A stretch of DNA of 64,000 bases from Pseudomonas kermanshahensis (GTDB lineage: Bacteria > Pseudomonadota > Gammaproteobacteria > Pseudomonadales > Pseudomonadaceae). Numbering within the stretch: the first letter of the stretch is position 1; each line of letters begins with the position of its first letter. Below are positions 35,087 to 43,757 of the stretch, in pieces. The DNA is taken from positions 4,636,001-4,700,000 of the forward strand of contig NZ_JABWRY020000001.1 of assembly GCF_014269205.2 (NCBI RefSeq), written 5' to 3'. The position numbers and the translations under genes are program-made. The notes under the pieces are model-generated. The model had not been told where the DNA came from. It saw nothing but the letters and a program-made list of their open reading frames with translations, and did not search any database.

Positions 35087-35115
35087 TTTACTTGCGAGTA
35101 TCGCCTGTCTATTAT
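35087..35115 (+). promoter_or_regulatory. Sigma-70 promoter of the MvaT-type gene
   Basis: TTTACT (35087-35092), 17-bp spacer, TATTAT (35110-35115), 40 bp before the start codon in an AT-rich region of the kind H-NS-like proteins bind. Confidence 0.6.
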
Positions 35116-35155
35116 TGGCCCACACATTTCTGAACACGCATTAAAGGAACTCTCC

Positions 35156-35533
35156 ATGTCCCTGATTAACGAGTACCGCGCCACCGAAGAAGCCATCAAG
35201 GAACTTCAAGCCCGCCTGGCCAACCTCTCGCAAGACGACAAGCTGAAGCAAGAGCTGGAGTTCGAAGGCAAACTGCGCACGCTGATGGGCGAGTACTCCA
35301 AGTCGCTGCGTGATGTGATTGCCCTTCTCGACCCAGAGTCGAAACTGAGCAAAGCGCCTCGCGGCGCGGTCAAGCCTACCGCCACTAAGCGTGCGCGCAA
35401 GGTCAAGCAATACAAGAACCCGCACAATGGTGAAGTGATCGAAACCAAAGGCGGCAACCACAAAACCCTGAAAGAATGGAAAGCCAAGTGGGGTGGTGAC
35501 GTGGTTGAAAGCTGGGCGACCCTGCTGGACTGA
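35156..35533 (+). CDS. turA: MvaT-family H-NS-like nucleoid protein (TurA)
   Basis: A 125-residue protein. The N-terminal half is a coiled-coil oligomerisation region (MSLINEYRATEEAIKELQARLANLSQDDKLKQELEFEGKL, residues 1-60); the C-terminal half has the AT-hook-like DNA-binding domain with RKVKQYKNPHNGEVIETKGGNHKTLKEWKAKWG. It silences AT-rich and xenogeneic DNA. P. putida has several paralogues; position beside purU and sbcB fits TurA, equal to PAO1 mvaT. AAAGGAA precedes the ATG by 8 nt. Confidence 0.93.
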   Translation: MSLINEYRATEEAIKELQARLANLSQDDKLKQELEFEGKLRTLMGEYSKSLRDVIALLDPESKLSKAPRGAVKPTATKRARKVKQYKNPHNGEVIETKGGNHKTLKEWKAKWGGDVVESWATLLD

Positions 35534-35565
35534 TTGTCCGCACGCTCAACGTTGCTTAGCGCAAC

Positions 35566-35598
35566 AAAAAAACGCCGGCTCAATGCCGGCGTTTTTGT
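35566..35598. terminator. Bidirectional intrinsic terminator (turA / sbcB)
   Basis: AAAAAAACGCCGGC / GCCGGCGTTTTTG, 9-bp stem with TCAAT loop; A- and T-runs on both sides serve the two convergent genes. Confidence 0.93.
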
Positions 35599-35606
35599 TT
35601 TTCCAT

Positions 35607-37043
35607 TCACTGCGCAATTGCAAATTGTGCCTGCACTTTTCGCGCGTGTTCCTGCCACGCATCCAGTACCCGCCGGCCCGCCTCGTCGGCGCCTTCCCAG
35701 GCACGCTGCCGCGCCTGCTCGAAATCACCCAGGGTATTCGGCGCGCCCCACTGCGGGTCGCTCAGGCGTTGCTGACAGAAGCCATACCAACGCTGACGCT
35801 CTTCACTGTTCAAGGTCTCAGGGAAGTTGCGAGCCCGATAACGGAACAACAGTTCAGGCATGCGCGGGTCATCGAACATCCAGTGCCCCTGGCCCAATTG
35901 CGCGGGTTCCAGCGTGCGAACTTGCTCACACAAACGCCGATCACGGTCGCCCAGAAAACCGTCATACAACTGTTGTTCAGGATCTTCACTCGGCGTGAAA
36001 TCATCCTTGCCGTAGATGTGTTCCAGCTTGTCTTGCCAGTGTGCTTGTTGATTGGCCAGCTGTTCGCCACGCGATTGTAACAACGTCAAGTCGATGCCCA
36101 ACCGTTGTTGATCGACCGGGCGCAATACCGAGAGTGGCGCCAGCACTGGGCAACGATTGATCTGCACCAATTTAAGCGGAACGGGTAATTCGCCCTCGGC
36201 CAATTCTTCGTGGCGGGTATACAAGCGCTGACGAAGAACTTCAGGACTTTCCCGCAATAACGGTAGGGTTTCCTGATGCAGGTCGCAGACAATCAGGGCA
36301 TTGCGATTGCGCGGGTGCCACGCCAGCGGCAGCACCACGCCCAGGTAATTACGGGCCGCCGAAAAACGCCCCGAAATATGTACCAGCGGCTGCAACAAAC
36401 GGACCTGTTCCATCACTTTTTGTTTACTGCGTAGCTGAAACAGCCACTCATACAATTTCGGCTGTTTCTGCCGGATCAAGCGCGCCAGGGCAATCGTGGC
36501 CCGCACGTCGGAAAGTGCCTCGTGGGCGTGGCCATGGTCGATGCCATTGGCTTTGCTGAGCAGCTCCAGGCGCAGGCTGGTACGGCCATCCTGCTGCGGC
36601 CACTCGATGCCTTCAGGGCGCAAGGCATAGGCCGTGCGCACGATGTCGATCAGGTCCCAGCGGCTGTTGCCGCCCTGCCACTCACGGGCGTAAGGGTCGA
36701 AAAAGTTGCGGTAAAGGCTGTAGCGCGTCACTTCATCGTCAAAGCGCAGGGTGTTGTAGCCAGCGCCACAGGTGCCTGGGCGCGCCAGTTGCGCGTGCAC
36801 CCGGGTCATGAATTCGGCTTCGCACAGCCCTTGGGTTTCCAGTTGTTGCGGGGTGATGCCGGTGACCAGGCAAGCAGCCGGGTGCGGCAGGATGTCGTCC
36901 GAGGGGCGGCAATAGAGGCTGATCGGTTCTTCGATTTCGTTGAGGTCGAAGTCGGTGCGCACACCGGCCACCTGCAGCGGCCGGTCGCAGCGCGGGTTGA
37001 TGCCAGTGGTTTCGTAGTCGTGCCAGAAAATGCTGGAGCTCAC
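35607..37043 (-). CDS. sbcB: SbcB, exodeoxyribonuclease I
   Basis: A 478-residue 3'-5' single-strand DNA exonuclease of the DEDDh type. Exo I WHDYETTGINP at residues 8-18 holds the first Asp-Glu pair; the second is in GYNTLRFDDEVTRY; the last His-Asp in HGHAHEALSDVRATIALARL near 180-200. The C-terminal SH3-like and helical extension domains of ExoI are present. It works in recombination and mismatch repair. Convergent with turA; the shared terminator lies 9 bp from its stop. Confidence 0.95.
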   Translation of the reverse strand: MSSSIFWHDYETTGINPRCDRPLQVAGVRTDFDLNEIEEPISLYCRPSDDILPHPAACLVTGITPQQLETQGLCEAEFMTRVHAQLARPGTCGAGYNTLRFDDEVTRYSLYRNFFDPYAREWQGGNSRWDLIDIVRTAYALRPEGIEWPQQDGRTSLRLELLSKANGIDHGHAHEALSDVRATIALARLIRQKQPKLYEWLFQLRSKQKVMEQVRLLQPLVHISGRFSAARNYLGVVLPLAWHPRNRNALIVCDLHQETLPLLRESPEVLRQRLYTRHEELAEGELPVPLKLVQINRCPVLAPLSVLRPVDQQRLGIDLTLLQSRGEQLANQQAHWQDKLEHIYGKDDFTPSEDPEQQLYDGFLGDRDRRLCEQVRTLEPAQLGQGHWMFDDPRMPELLFRYRARNFPETLNSEERQRWYGFCQQRLSDPQWGAPNTLGDFEQARQRAWEGADEAGRRVLDAWQEHARKVQAQFAIAQ

Positions 37044-37079
37044 GGGGTCGTCCTGTATCGAGGTCGACCCGATTCTAGC

Positions 37080-37454
37080 CTACTCGGCTCTAGCGGAAGC
37101 GTTGGCGGGGCGGAAACTGAAATAGTCGTGCAGAGAGCGAACGAACTCGTCGTACTCGCGGGGCGCCTGCAGCAACATGAAGCCGGAGTCGTAATGGCCG
37201 GGCGTCTGGTCTTCGCGGCACCACAGGCAACTGGCGGTGAGGTTGATGAACTGATACCCGCCACCGGCCAACGGCAAACGCAATTGCAGCTCGTAATCCG
37301 GCCCGACCAGCACCGGCAGTTGGCTGATGAGCATCAAACCGTCTACTGAGGCATTACCCAGCTGGCCGATCGGCTGATCGGTAAAACGGTTGAAGACCTT
37401 GAGAACGCAGGGCAACTGATGGCGTTCGATATGCCGCTTGTTGAAGATGATCAC
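37080..37454 (-). CDS. PilZ-domain protein (c-di-GMP receptor)
   Basis: About 124 residues if the GTG at 37454 is used (MIIFNKRHIERHQLPCVLKVF). The c-di-GMP-binding motifs of PilZ are both visible: RxxxR in KRHIERHQ and NxSxxG in LGNASVDGLM, about 35 residues apart. Single-domain PilZ proteins act as soluble c-di-GMP effectors. The start is uncertain: the frame stays open upstream to 37562, but that part is not PilZ-like, and no clear ribosome site marks either start. Confidence 0.78.
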   Translation of the reverse strand: MIIFNKRHIERHQLPCVLKVFNRFTDQPIGQLGNASVDGLMLISQLPVLVGPDYELQLRLPLAGGGYQFINLTASCLWCREDQTPGHYDSGFMLLQAPREYDEFVRSLHDYFSFRPANASARAE

Positions 37455-37571
37455 AAGTGCAGTCCGTACCCGGTGCCAGGAATGCGCGGTACTGGCGGTT
37501 GTTGTAACAACTGAGTTACAGATTAGCGCAGCGCGCGCGGTTAATCCCGTGAAATAAATCACACCTTGGTG

Positions 37572-37958
37572 TTAACGCCAAGGGGGGGTCTGCACCGGGT
37601 TGGCCACGGCAGCCTCAGCGCCACGGTAATGGCCAAGCTTCTCGAGGGTCTGCAGCCGGGCCTGGGCGCGGTAGGCGTATTCGTTGCCCGGGTAGGCCCG
37701 GATCATGTACTCGTAGGTCTGCGCAGCGTCCACGAACAGCTTCTGGCGTTCCAGGCACTGGCCGCGCAGCAGCGACACCTCGGGGTGGACGAACGGTCGC
37801 GCGCGGCTGGTGCGGTCGACCTGCGAAAGCTCCAGCATCACCCGCTGGCAATCACCGCGGTCGTACGCACGGTAGGCATTGTTCAAGTGGTGGTCCATCG
37901 ACCAGCGGGTGCAGCCGACGGCGCTGGCCGCCAAGGCTAAAACGATCAGGGCTCGCAT
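37572..37958 (-). CDS. TPR-like lipoprotein
   Basis: A 128-residue protein with a lipoprotein signal (MRALIVLALAASAVGC; Cys16). The mature part looks like two tetratricopeptide-type helical repeats (HHLNNAYRAYDRGDCQRVMLELSQ and EKQ-type region LFVDAAQTYEYMIRAYPGNEYAYRAQARL). AGGAG lies 7 nt before the ATG at 37958. Function unknown; probably outer-membrane-anchored. Near its 3' end a G7 run (about 37582-37588) occurs inside the coding frame. It follows the pyk region divergently and precedes the PilZ gene on the minus strand. Confidence 0.78.
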   Translation of the reverse strand: MRALIVLALAASAVGCTRWSMDHHLNNAYRAYDRGDCQRVMLELSQVDRTSRARPFVHPEVSLLRGQCLERQKLFVDAAQTYEYMIRAYPGNEYAYRAQARLQTLEKLGHYRGAEAAVANPVQTPPWR

Positions 37959-38138
37959 GAGGGGTCTCCTTTGATGCCAGTGTATCGGCCTTTGCCCATA
38001 AATCTTCACACCCTTTTGCGAGGATGGCCTGACCGTTCAAACGCTACCCTGCCTTGGTCGCAGGTAGTGCAACGGAACAATGACTACAGCGAGATTCAGG
38101 AGTAGCCTTTCGCTGCGCTTCACTATAGGAGTCTGTGC

Positions 38139-39590
38139 ATGACCATCCGCCGTACCAAAATCGTCGCCACCCTTGGCCCCGCCAGCAACTCGCCGGAAGT
38201 GATCGAACAACTGATCCTTGCCGGCCTGGACGTGGCACGTCTGAACTTCTCCCACGGCACGCCGGACGAGCACAAGGCGCGCGCTCGCCTGATCCGTGAA
38301 ATCGCGGCCAAGAACGGTCGCCACGTCGCATTGCTGGGCGACCTGCAAGGTCCGAAGATCCGCATCGCCAAGTTCAGCAACAAGCGCATCGAACTGAAGA
38401 TCGGTGACAAGTTCACCTTCTCCACCGCCCACCCGCTGACCGAAGGCAACCAGGACATCGTCGGTATCGACTATCCCGACCTGGTCAAGGACTGCGGCGT
38501 CGGTGACGAACTGCTGCTCGACGACGGCCGTGTGGTCATGCGCGTCGAGACCGCCACTGCTGATGCACTGCACTGCGTAGTGATCATCGGTGGCCCGCTG
38601 TCGGACCACAAAGGCATCAACCGCAAAGGTGGCGGCCTGACCGCACCGGCCCTGACCGAAAAAGACAAGGCCGACATCAAGCTGGCCGCGGAAATGGACT
38701 TGGACTACCTGGCCGTATCGTTCCCCCGTGACGCCAGCGACATGGAATATGCCCGCAAGCTGCGTGACGAGGCCGGCGGCAGCGCCTGGCTGGTGGCCAA
38801 GATCGAGCGTGCCGAAGCCGTTGCCGACGACGAAACCCTCGACAAGCTGATCGCCGCCTCCGACGCCGTCATGGTTGCCCGTGGCGACCTGGGTGTGGAA
38901 ATTGGCGACGCCGAGCTGATCGGCATCCAGAAGAAGATCATCCAGCACGCCCGCCGCAACAACAAAGCGGTGATCGTAGCGACCCAGATGATGGAGTCGA
39001 TGATCCAGAACCCGATGCCGACCCGCGCCGAAGTGTCCGACGTGGCCAACGCCGTGCTGGACAACACCGATGCGGTGATGCTGTCGGCCGAAAGTGCCGC
39101 CGGCGCTTACCCGATCGAAGCCGTCCAGGCCATGGCGCGAATCTGCCAGGGTGCCGAGAAGCACCCGACCAACCAGAAGTCCAGCCACCGCCTGCACACT
39201 ACCTTCGAGCGTTGCGACGAAAGCATCGCCCTGGCGGCCATGTACACCGCCAACCACTTCCCGGGCGTCAAGGCGATCATCGCCCTCACCGAGAGTGGCT
39301 ACACCCCACTGATCATGTCGCGCCTGCGTTCGCACGTGCCGATCTTCGCCCTGTCGCCGCACCGCGCTACCCAGGCTCGCGTCTCGATGTTCCGCGGTGT
39401 CTACCCGATTGCCTTCGACCCGGCTTCGCTGCCGGCCGACAAGGTGAGCCAGGCGGCGGTCGACGAACTGCTCAAGCGTGGTTTGGTGCAACAAGGTGAC
39501 TGGGTGATCCTGACCAAGGGCGACAGCTACCACACCATCGGTGGCACCAACGGCATGAAGATCCTGCATGTCGGTGATCCGCTGGTCTGA
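38139..39590 (+). CDS. pyk: Pyruvate kinase
   Basis: A 483-residue enzyme starting MTIRRTKIVATLGPASNSPEVIEQLI. The barrel, B-domain cap (residues ~75-170) and C-domain are complete; the active-site motif VARGDLGVEIGDAELIGIQKKII, with the conserved Glu/Lys region at MDLDYLAVSFPRD, is intact. It converts PEP and ADP to pyruvate and ATP. The length fits the PykA type of gamma-proteobacteria. A strong terminator follows 20 bp after the stop. Confidence 0.96.
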   Translation: MTIRRTKIVATLGPASNSPEVIEQLILAGLDVARLNFSHGTPDEHKARARLIREIAAKNGRHVALLGDLQGPKIRIAKFSNKRIELKIGDKFTFSTAHPLTEGNQDIVGIDYPDLVKDCGVGDELLLDDGRVVMRVETATADALHCVVIIGGPLSDHKGINRKGGGLTAPALTEKDKADIKLAAEMDLDYLAVSFPRDASDMEYARKLRDEAGGSAWLVAKIERAEAVADDETLDKLIAASDAVMVARGDLGVEIGDAELIGIQKKIIQHARRNNKAVIVATQMMESMIQNPMPTRAEVSDVANAVLDNTDAVMLSAESAAGAYPIEAVQAMARICQGAEKHPTNQKSSHRLHTTFERCDESIALAAMYTANHFPGVKAIIALTESGYTPLIMSRLRSHVPIFALSPHRATQARVSMFRGVYPIAFDPASLPADKVSQAAVDELLKRGLVQQGDWVILTKGDSYHTIGGTNGMKILHVGDPLV

Positions 39591-39611
39591 TTGCCTTACA
39601 CACCCGTAGTC

Positions 39612-39645
39612 AAAAAGCCCCGTGAGTTCACTCACGGGGCTTTTT
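39612..39645 (+). terminator. Intrinsic terminator of pyk
   Basis: 15-bp perfect stem AAAAAGCCCCGTGAG / CTCACGGGGCTTTTT with a TTCA loop, followed by CATG; A- and T-runs make it usable from either side. Confidence 0.94.
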
Positions 39646-39750
39646 CATGTCCGCTACCTAGCATTTTTGCCAGTTTCGTCGTGGCGCCCAGCCTGCGATC
39701 GTTGAGTGACGCAACGCCTTCACACTGTTCAACACGAAAGGTGAAAAGCA

Positions 39751-40971
39751 ATGAGCACAACTCGCAAACAGAACGTGCTGGATCCTGACTACGGCGCCTA
39801 CGGCGTCGCTCGTCCACACCGGTCGATTCAGCAAGTTGCGTCTTCAATCCCAGATAACCAGAACGGCAGAATTTGCGTTGGCACGAGTGTGGGCGGCAAT
39901 TACGTCATTTTCCGTGTGGATAACACAGGCAAACTCGATCAACACTTTGGTAAAAACAACGGGCTGACCGAAGGCAAGTTCGCTCCCCCGTTATCCGCCG
40001 TTGGCAGCCGTCTTCACCTGCTCTCAGACGGCAAAATCCTCATGATCGGATTGCATAATGGCCTACAACCCGCTCTGGCTCGATTCAGCAGCAGCGGCTT
40101 GCTAGACACGTCATTCGGCGAGGATGGCCATGTTGTGATCAAGACGCCCACAGACCTTGAGGTGCACGACCAAACCACACCCCGCGTTATTGAAGTCGCT
40201 GAGGGGCTACCGCAGGTGCAGACACGCGCGGCGAACGACAAGGTTTACCTCCTATTTACGTTCGGCAATACCCACTCCATGATCATGCGGTTCAATGCCG
40301 ACGGCGCCTTGGATACGACCTTCAACGGCACCGGTTACAAGCAGCTTACTCCTCCCAGGGGATACCTTACTTACACGACCGCGATGCTTCTGGACGGTGA
40401 ATTCATTCTCCTGGGCGGGTCAGTCATGACTGCTGATCTCGACTTAGCCTGTGTCATCCGGCTGCACAGTAGCGGTGACTATGACTCGACATTCGGTAAC
40501 GAAGGCTTTGCCTTCGCCGAGCTGACTACTCATGCCAACTTTTTCTCGGTTGCCAAACTCGCTTCGAACACCATCGTCTGTGCCGGCGGCGAAGTCCCTC
40601 AAAAAGGCGTGATCGCCGCTTTCGATGATCAGGGCCAACCGTTGTCGGGCTTCACCACTACCTCACTGGACATCGGTGGTTACTGGAAAACAGTCGCCGT
40701 CTTCAACGATCAGGCCATCATCACCGTAGGCGACACCGGCGGGATTCAATCTGATCTATTAGTCGGCAGGTACTTGACCAACGGCCAACCGGACAGCGGT
40801 TTTCAGGACAATGGCTGGCTGTCGTTCTCTCTAGGGAAGAGCATGGACATGGCCTCAAGCAGCGAGCTGCAGCCAGACGGCAACACATTGGTGACCGGCG
40901 AGGACAATGAGGAAGACGAGCAAGGCTGGATCCGCAAAGGTTTCCTGCTACGTTGCCTCACAGCGCCCTGA
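39751..40971 (+). CDS. Delta-60 repeat protein, function unknown
   Basis: A 406-residue protein made of six or seven delta-60 (DUF5122) repeats, each ending in a variant of LDTSFGxxG: residues around LDQHFGKNN, LDTSFGEDG, LDTTFNGTG, YDSTFGNEG and PDSGFQDNG. No signal peptide or membrane segment. AAAGGTG lies about 8 nt before the ATG. Base composition is lower in GC and codon use is more mixed than in pyk or the ferredoxin gene, which fits acquired DNA. Family members are often secreted or associated with phage and surface proteins; function here is unknown. Confidence 0.82.
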   Translation: MSTTRKQNVLDPDYGAYGVARPHRSIQQVASSIPDNQNGRICVGTSVGGNYVIFRVDNTGKLDQHFGKNNGLTEGKFAPPLSAVGSRLHLLSDGKILMIGLHNGLQPALARFSSSGLLDTSFGEDGHVVIKTPTDLEVHDQTTPRVIEVAEGLPQVQTRAANDKVYLLFTFGNTHSMIMRFNADGALDTTFNGTGYKQLTPPRGYLTYTTAMLLDGEFILLGGSVMTADLDLACVIRLHSSGDYDSTFGNEGFAFAELTTHANFFSVAKLASNTIVCAGGEVPQKGVIAAFDDQGQPLSGFTTTSLDIGGYWKTVAVFNDQAIITVGDTGGIQSDLLVGRYLTNGQPDSGFQDNGWLSFSLGKSMDMASSSELQPDGNTLVTGEDNEEDEQGWIRKGFLLRCLTAP

Positions 40972-41045
40972 CAATCAGCACCGGCACATGGCAAGTGGTC
41001 AATCGCGAACCGCACGCGGTTGACCAAGGTGCTTGGTTCAAGGGT

Positions 41046-41966
41046 TCAGACGTGTTCAACAAAGGCATCCGCGTACACCTGGCCTCTCGGCACCCCTGCA
41101 ACGAACAGGCGCCGGGCGAAACGCTCGACACTCGCGGGCGCCCCGCATACGAGTGCCACCGTCTGTCGTGACACCATCCGCAACCCCGCCAGCGCTTCCT
41201 CCATCTGCTCCGCCAGCACCAGGTCGACGGTCACACCTGCCATACCCTGCATCGCTCCAGCCAGGTAATGCCCGGCGCTGTCCCGCGCCACATGCAGCAC
41301 CCGAATCTCGCCGCGATGCCCCTGCCGCACAGCCTCACGCAAGATGCCCCACAAAGGCGCAAGCCCGGTGCCCGCCGCCAAAAACCAGAGTGGACGCTCC
41401 TGCCAGTCCAGGTCGTAGTGCAACGCCCCGCCCCTCAGCTCGCCCAGGCGCAGCTCATCGCCAATCCGCAAGCCCCGAGCGCTGTCACAAAACGCCCCTG
41501 GCCGCCGGCAGTCGACATGAAACTCGAGAAAATCATCCTCACCCGGCAGGCTTGCCAAGGAATATGGCCGCGCGACCGCACCGTTCCACAGCACCAGATG
41601 CTGGCCGGCGTGGTAGCGCAGCGCCCGCTCGGGCCGCAGGCGCAAGCGCAACACATCGCCAAACCAGTCCAGTGCGCACACCGTTGCGGGCATGCCTTCG
41701 AGCAGCGGGTCGAACACCGCCACGCGCAGGTCATCCACCACCCGGCACTGGCACGCCAGGCGCCAGCCCTGTGCGTGCTTGTCCAGCGCCAAAGCCTCGG
41801 GCAAGGCATCTGCCGGTTGCCCGTCCAGGCAATGCACCAGGCAGGCGTGGCAACTGCCTGCGCGGCAGCTGTAGGGCACATTCAAGCCCGCCGCGTTCAA
41901 GGCATCGAGCAGGTTGCTGCCGGTGGGCACCGTCCAGCGGCGCTCGCCCACACAGAGTTCAGGCAT
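41046..41966 (-). CDS. Iron-sulfur flavoprotein reductase (2Fe-2S ferredoxin fused to FNR-type reductase)
   Basis: A 306-residue protein with an N-terminal plant-type 2Fe-2S domain (PYSCRAGSCHACLVHC, residues ~31-46, with the fourth Cys in RLACQC) and a C-terminal FAD/NAD(P)-binding ferredoxin-reductase domain (ARPYSLASLP for FAD, AAGTGLAPLWGIL for NAD(P)). It passes electrons from NAD(P)H to an oxygenase or other partner. The ATG at 41966 has GGAG 10 nt upstream; one at 41972 is only 4 nt from GGAG. Corresponds by position to PA4331 in PAO1. Confidence 0.86.
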   Translation of the reverse strand: MPELCVGERRWTVPTGSNLLDALNAAGLNVPYSCRAGSCHACLVHCLDGQPADALPEALALDKHAQGWRLACQCRVVDDLRVAVFDPLLEGMPATVCALDWFGDVLRLRLRPERALRYHAGQHLVLWNGAVARPYSLASLPGEDDFLEFHVDCRRPGAFCDSARGLRIGDELRLGELRGGALHYDLDWQERPLWFLAAGTGLAPLWGILREAVRQGHRGEIRVLHVARDSAGHYLAGAMQGMAGVTVDLVLAEQMEEALAGLRMVSRQTVALVCGAPASVERFARRLFVAGVPRGQVYADAFVEHV

Positions 41967-42215
41967 GGTCATGATTCTCCGGGTACACATCGTCACTCTA
42001 AGGCAAGCCGCGATTGGCAGCAAAAAGGATGCCCGCCACCCTGCCGACCATGGTCCAGACCACACGCAGGTGTTTCGCACGGTGAGGCGCGCTATACTGC
42101 CGCGCCTTTTTACGTCGGCCTGACCTGCCGACGCCTTGCCAGGCGTTTCGACACACAGGTGTGCAGTGTCGAAGGGCCTTTACGAATGTTCCCGTCTTTA
42201 AGAGGAGCGCGCTGC

Positions 42216-43739
42216 ATGACCGTGATCAAGCAAGACGACCTGATTCAGAGCGTCGCCGACGCCCTGCAATTCATCTCGTACTACCACCCCGTCGATTTCA
42301 TCCAGGCGATGCACGAGGCCTACCTGCGTGAAGAGTCGCCTGCCGCGCGCGACTCCATCGCCCAGATCCTGATCAACTCGCGCATGTGCGCCACCGGCCA
42401 CCGCCCGATCTGCCAGGACACCGGTATCGTCACCGTGTTCGTGCGCGTCGGTATGGACGTGCGCTGGGACGGCGCCACCCTGAGCGTCGACGACATGATC
42501 AACGAAGGTGTGCGTCGCGCCTACAACCTGCCTGAGAACGTCCTGCGCGCCTCGATCCTGGCCGACCCGGCCGGTGCCCGCAAGAACACCAAGGACAACA
42601 CCCCGGCTGTCATCCACTACTCGATCGTCCCTGGCGACAAGGTCGAAGTCGATGTCGCAGCCAAAGGCGGCGGCTCGGAAAACAAGTCGAAGATGGCCAT
42701 GCTCAACCCGTCCGACTCGATCGTCGACTGGGTGCTGAAGACCGTTCCGACCATGGGCGCTGGCTGGTGCCCACCTGGCATGCTCGGCATCGGCATCGGC
42801 GGTACCGCCGAAAAAGCCGCGGTCATGGCCAAGGAAGTGTTGATGGAGTCCATCGACATCCATGAGCTGAAAGCCCGTGGCCCGCAAAACCGCATCGAAG
42901 AGATCCGCCTGGAGCTGTTCGAGAAGGTCAACCAGCTGGGCATCGGTGCCCAGGGCCTGGGCGGCCTGACCACTGTGCTCGACGTCAAGATCATGGACTA
43001 CCCGACCCACGCGGCCTCGCTGCCGGTGTGCATGATCCCGAACTGCGCCGCCACCCGTCACGCGCACTTCGTGCTCGATGGCTCCGGCCCAGCCGAGCTG
43101 GAAGCGCCGTCGCTGGACGCCTACCCAGAAATCGTCTGGGAAGCCGGCCCAAGCGCCCGCCGCGTCAACCTCGACGACATCACCCCGGAAGAAGTCGCCA
43201 GCTGGAAGCCAGGCGAGACCATCCTGCTCAACGGCAAGATGCTCACCGGCCGCGACGCTGCGCACAAGCGCATGGTCGAGATGCTCAACCGTGGCGAAGA
43301 ACTGCCAGTGGACCTCAAAGGCCGCTTCATCTACTACGTCGGCCCAGTCGACCCGGTCGGTGACGAAGTGGTTGGCCCTGCCGGCCCGACCACCGCTACC
43401 CGCATGGACAAGTTCACCCGCCAGATCCTCGAGCAAACTGGCCTGCTGGGCATGATCGGCAAGTCCGAGCGTGGCCCGACTGCCATCGAAGCGATCAAGG
43501 ACAACAAGGCCGTGTACCTGATGGCCGTCGGCGGCGCCGCTTACCTGGTAGCCCAGGCGATCCGCAAGTCGAAGGTCCTGGCCTTCGCCGAGCTGGGCAT
43601 GGAAGCGATCTACGAGTTCGACGTGAAAGACATGCCAGTCACCGTCGCGGTGGACAGCAACGGTGAATCGGTGCACATCACCGGCCCTGCGCTGTGGCAG
43701 AGCAAGATTGCCGAAAGCCTGGCTGTTGAAGTGAAGTAA
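42216..43739 (+). CDS. fumA: Class I fumarate hydratase (iron-sulfur, FumA-type)
   Basis: A 507-residue 4Fe-4S dehydratase starting MTVIKQDDLIQSVADALQFISYYHP. The three cluster Cys lie in CQDTG (PICQDTGIV, ~69), the MIPNCAATRH region (~275), and the C-terminal half; motif KGRFIYYVGPVDPVGDEVVGPAGPTTATRMD is typical of the class. It interconverts fumarate and malate. The ATG at 42216 has AGAGGAG 8 nt upstream and is preferred over the in-frame extension that reads through the reductase gene's antisense strand. Terminator at 43758-43966 contains an inserted element. Confidence 0.95.
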   Translation: MTVIKQDDLIQSVADALQFISYYHPVDFIQAMHEAYLREESPAARDSIAQILINSRMCATGHRPICQDTGIVTVFVRVGMDVRWDGATLSVDDMINEGVRRAYNLPENVLRASILADPAGARKNTKDNTPAVIHYSIVPGDKVEVDVAAKGGGSENKSKMAMLNPSDSIVDWVLKTVPTMGAGWCPPGMLGIGIGGTAEKAAVMAKEVLMESIDIHELKARGPQNRIEEIRLELFEKVNQLGIGAQGLGGLTTVLDVKIMDYPTHAASLPVCMIPNCAATRHAHFVLDGSGPAELEAPSLDAYPEIVWEAGPSARRVNLDDITPEEVASWKPGETILLNGKMLTGRDAAHKRMVEMLNRGEELPVDLKGRFIYYVGPVDPVGDEVVGPAGPTTATRMDKFTRQILEQTGLLGMIGKSERGPTAIEAIKDNKAVYLMAVGGAAYLVAQAIRKSKVLAFAELGMEAIYEFDVKDMPVTVAVDSNGESVHITGPALWQSKIAESLAVEVK

Positions 43740-43757
43740 TTCACCTCTGGCCTGATC

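Noticed and set aside
37080..37562. Longer version of the PilZ gene starting at 37562
   Set aside because: The added N-terminus (MIYFTGLTARAALICNSVV...) is not PilZ-like and has no ribosome site; start left provisional at 37454.
38037..39635. 532-codon frame antisense to pyk
   Set aside because: Antisense shadow of a highly biased gene; no ribosome site or family pattern.
41268..42215. In-frame extension of fumA, giving an 823-residue protein
   Set aside because: The added part is antisense to the ferredoxin reductase gene and is Pro/Ala/Arg/His-rich; fumA has a good ribosome site at 42201-42207 and the family N-terminus at 42216.
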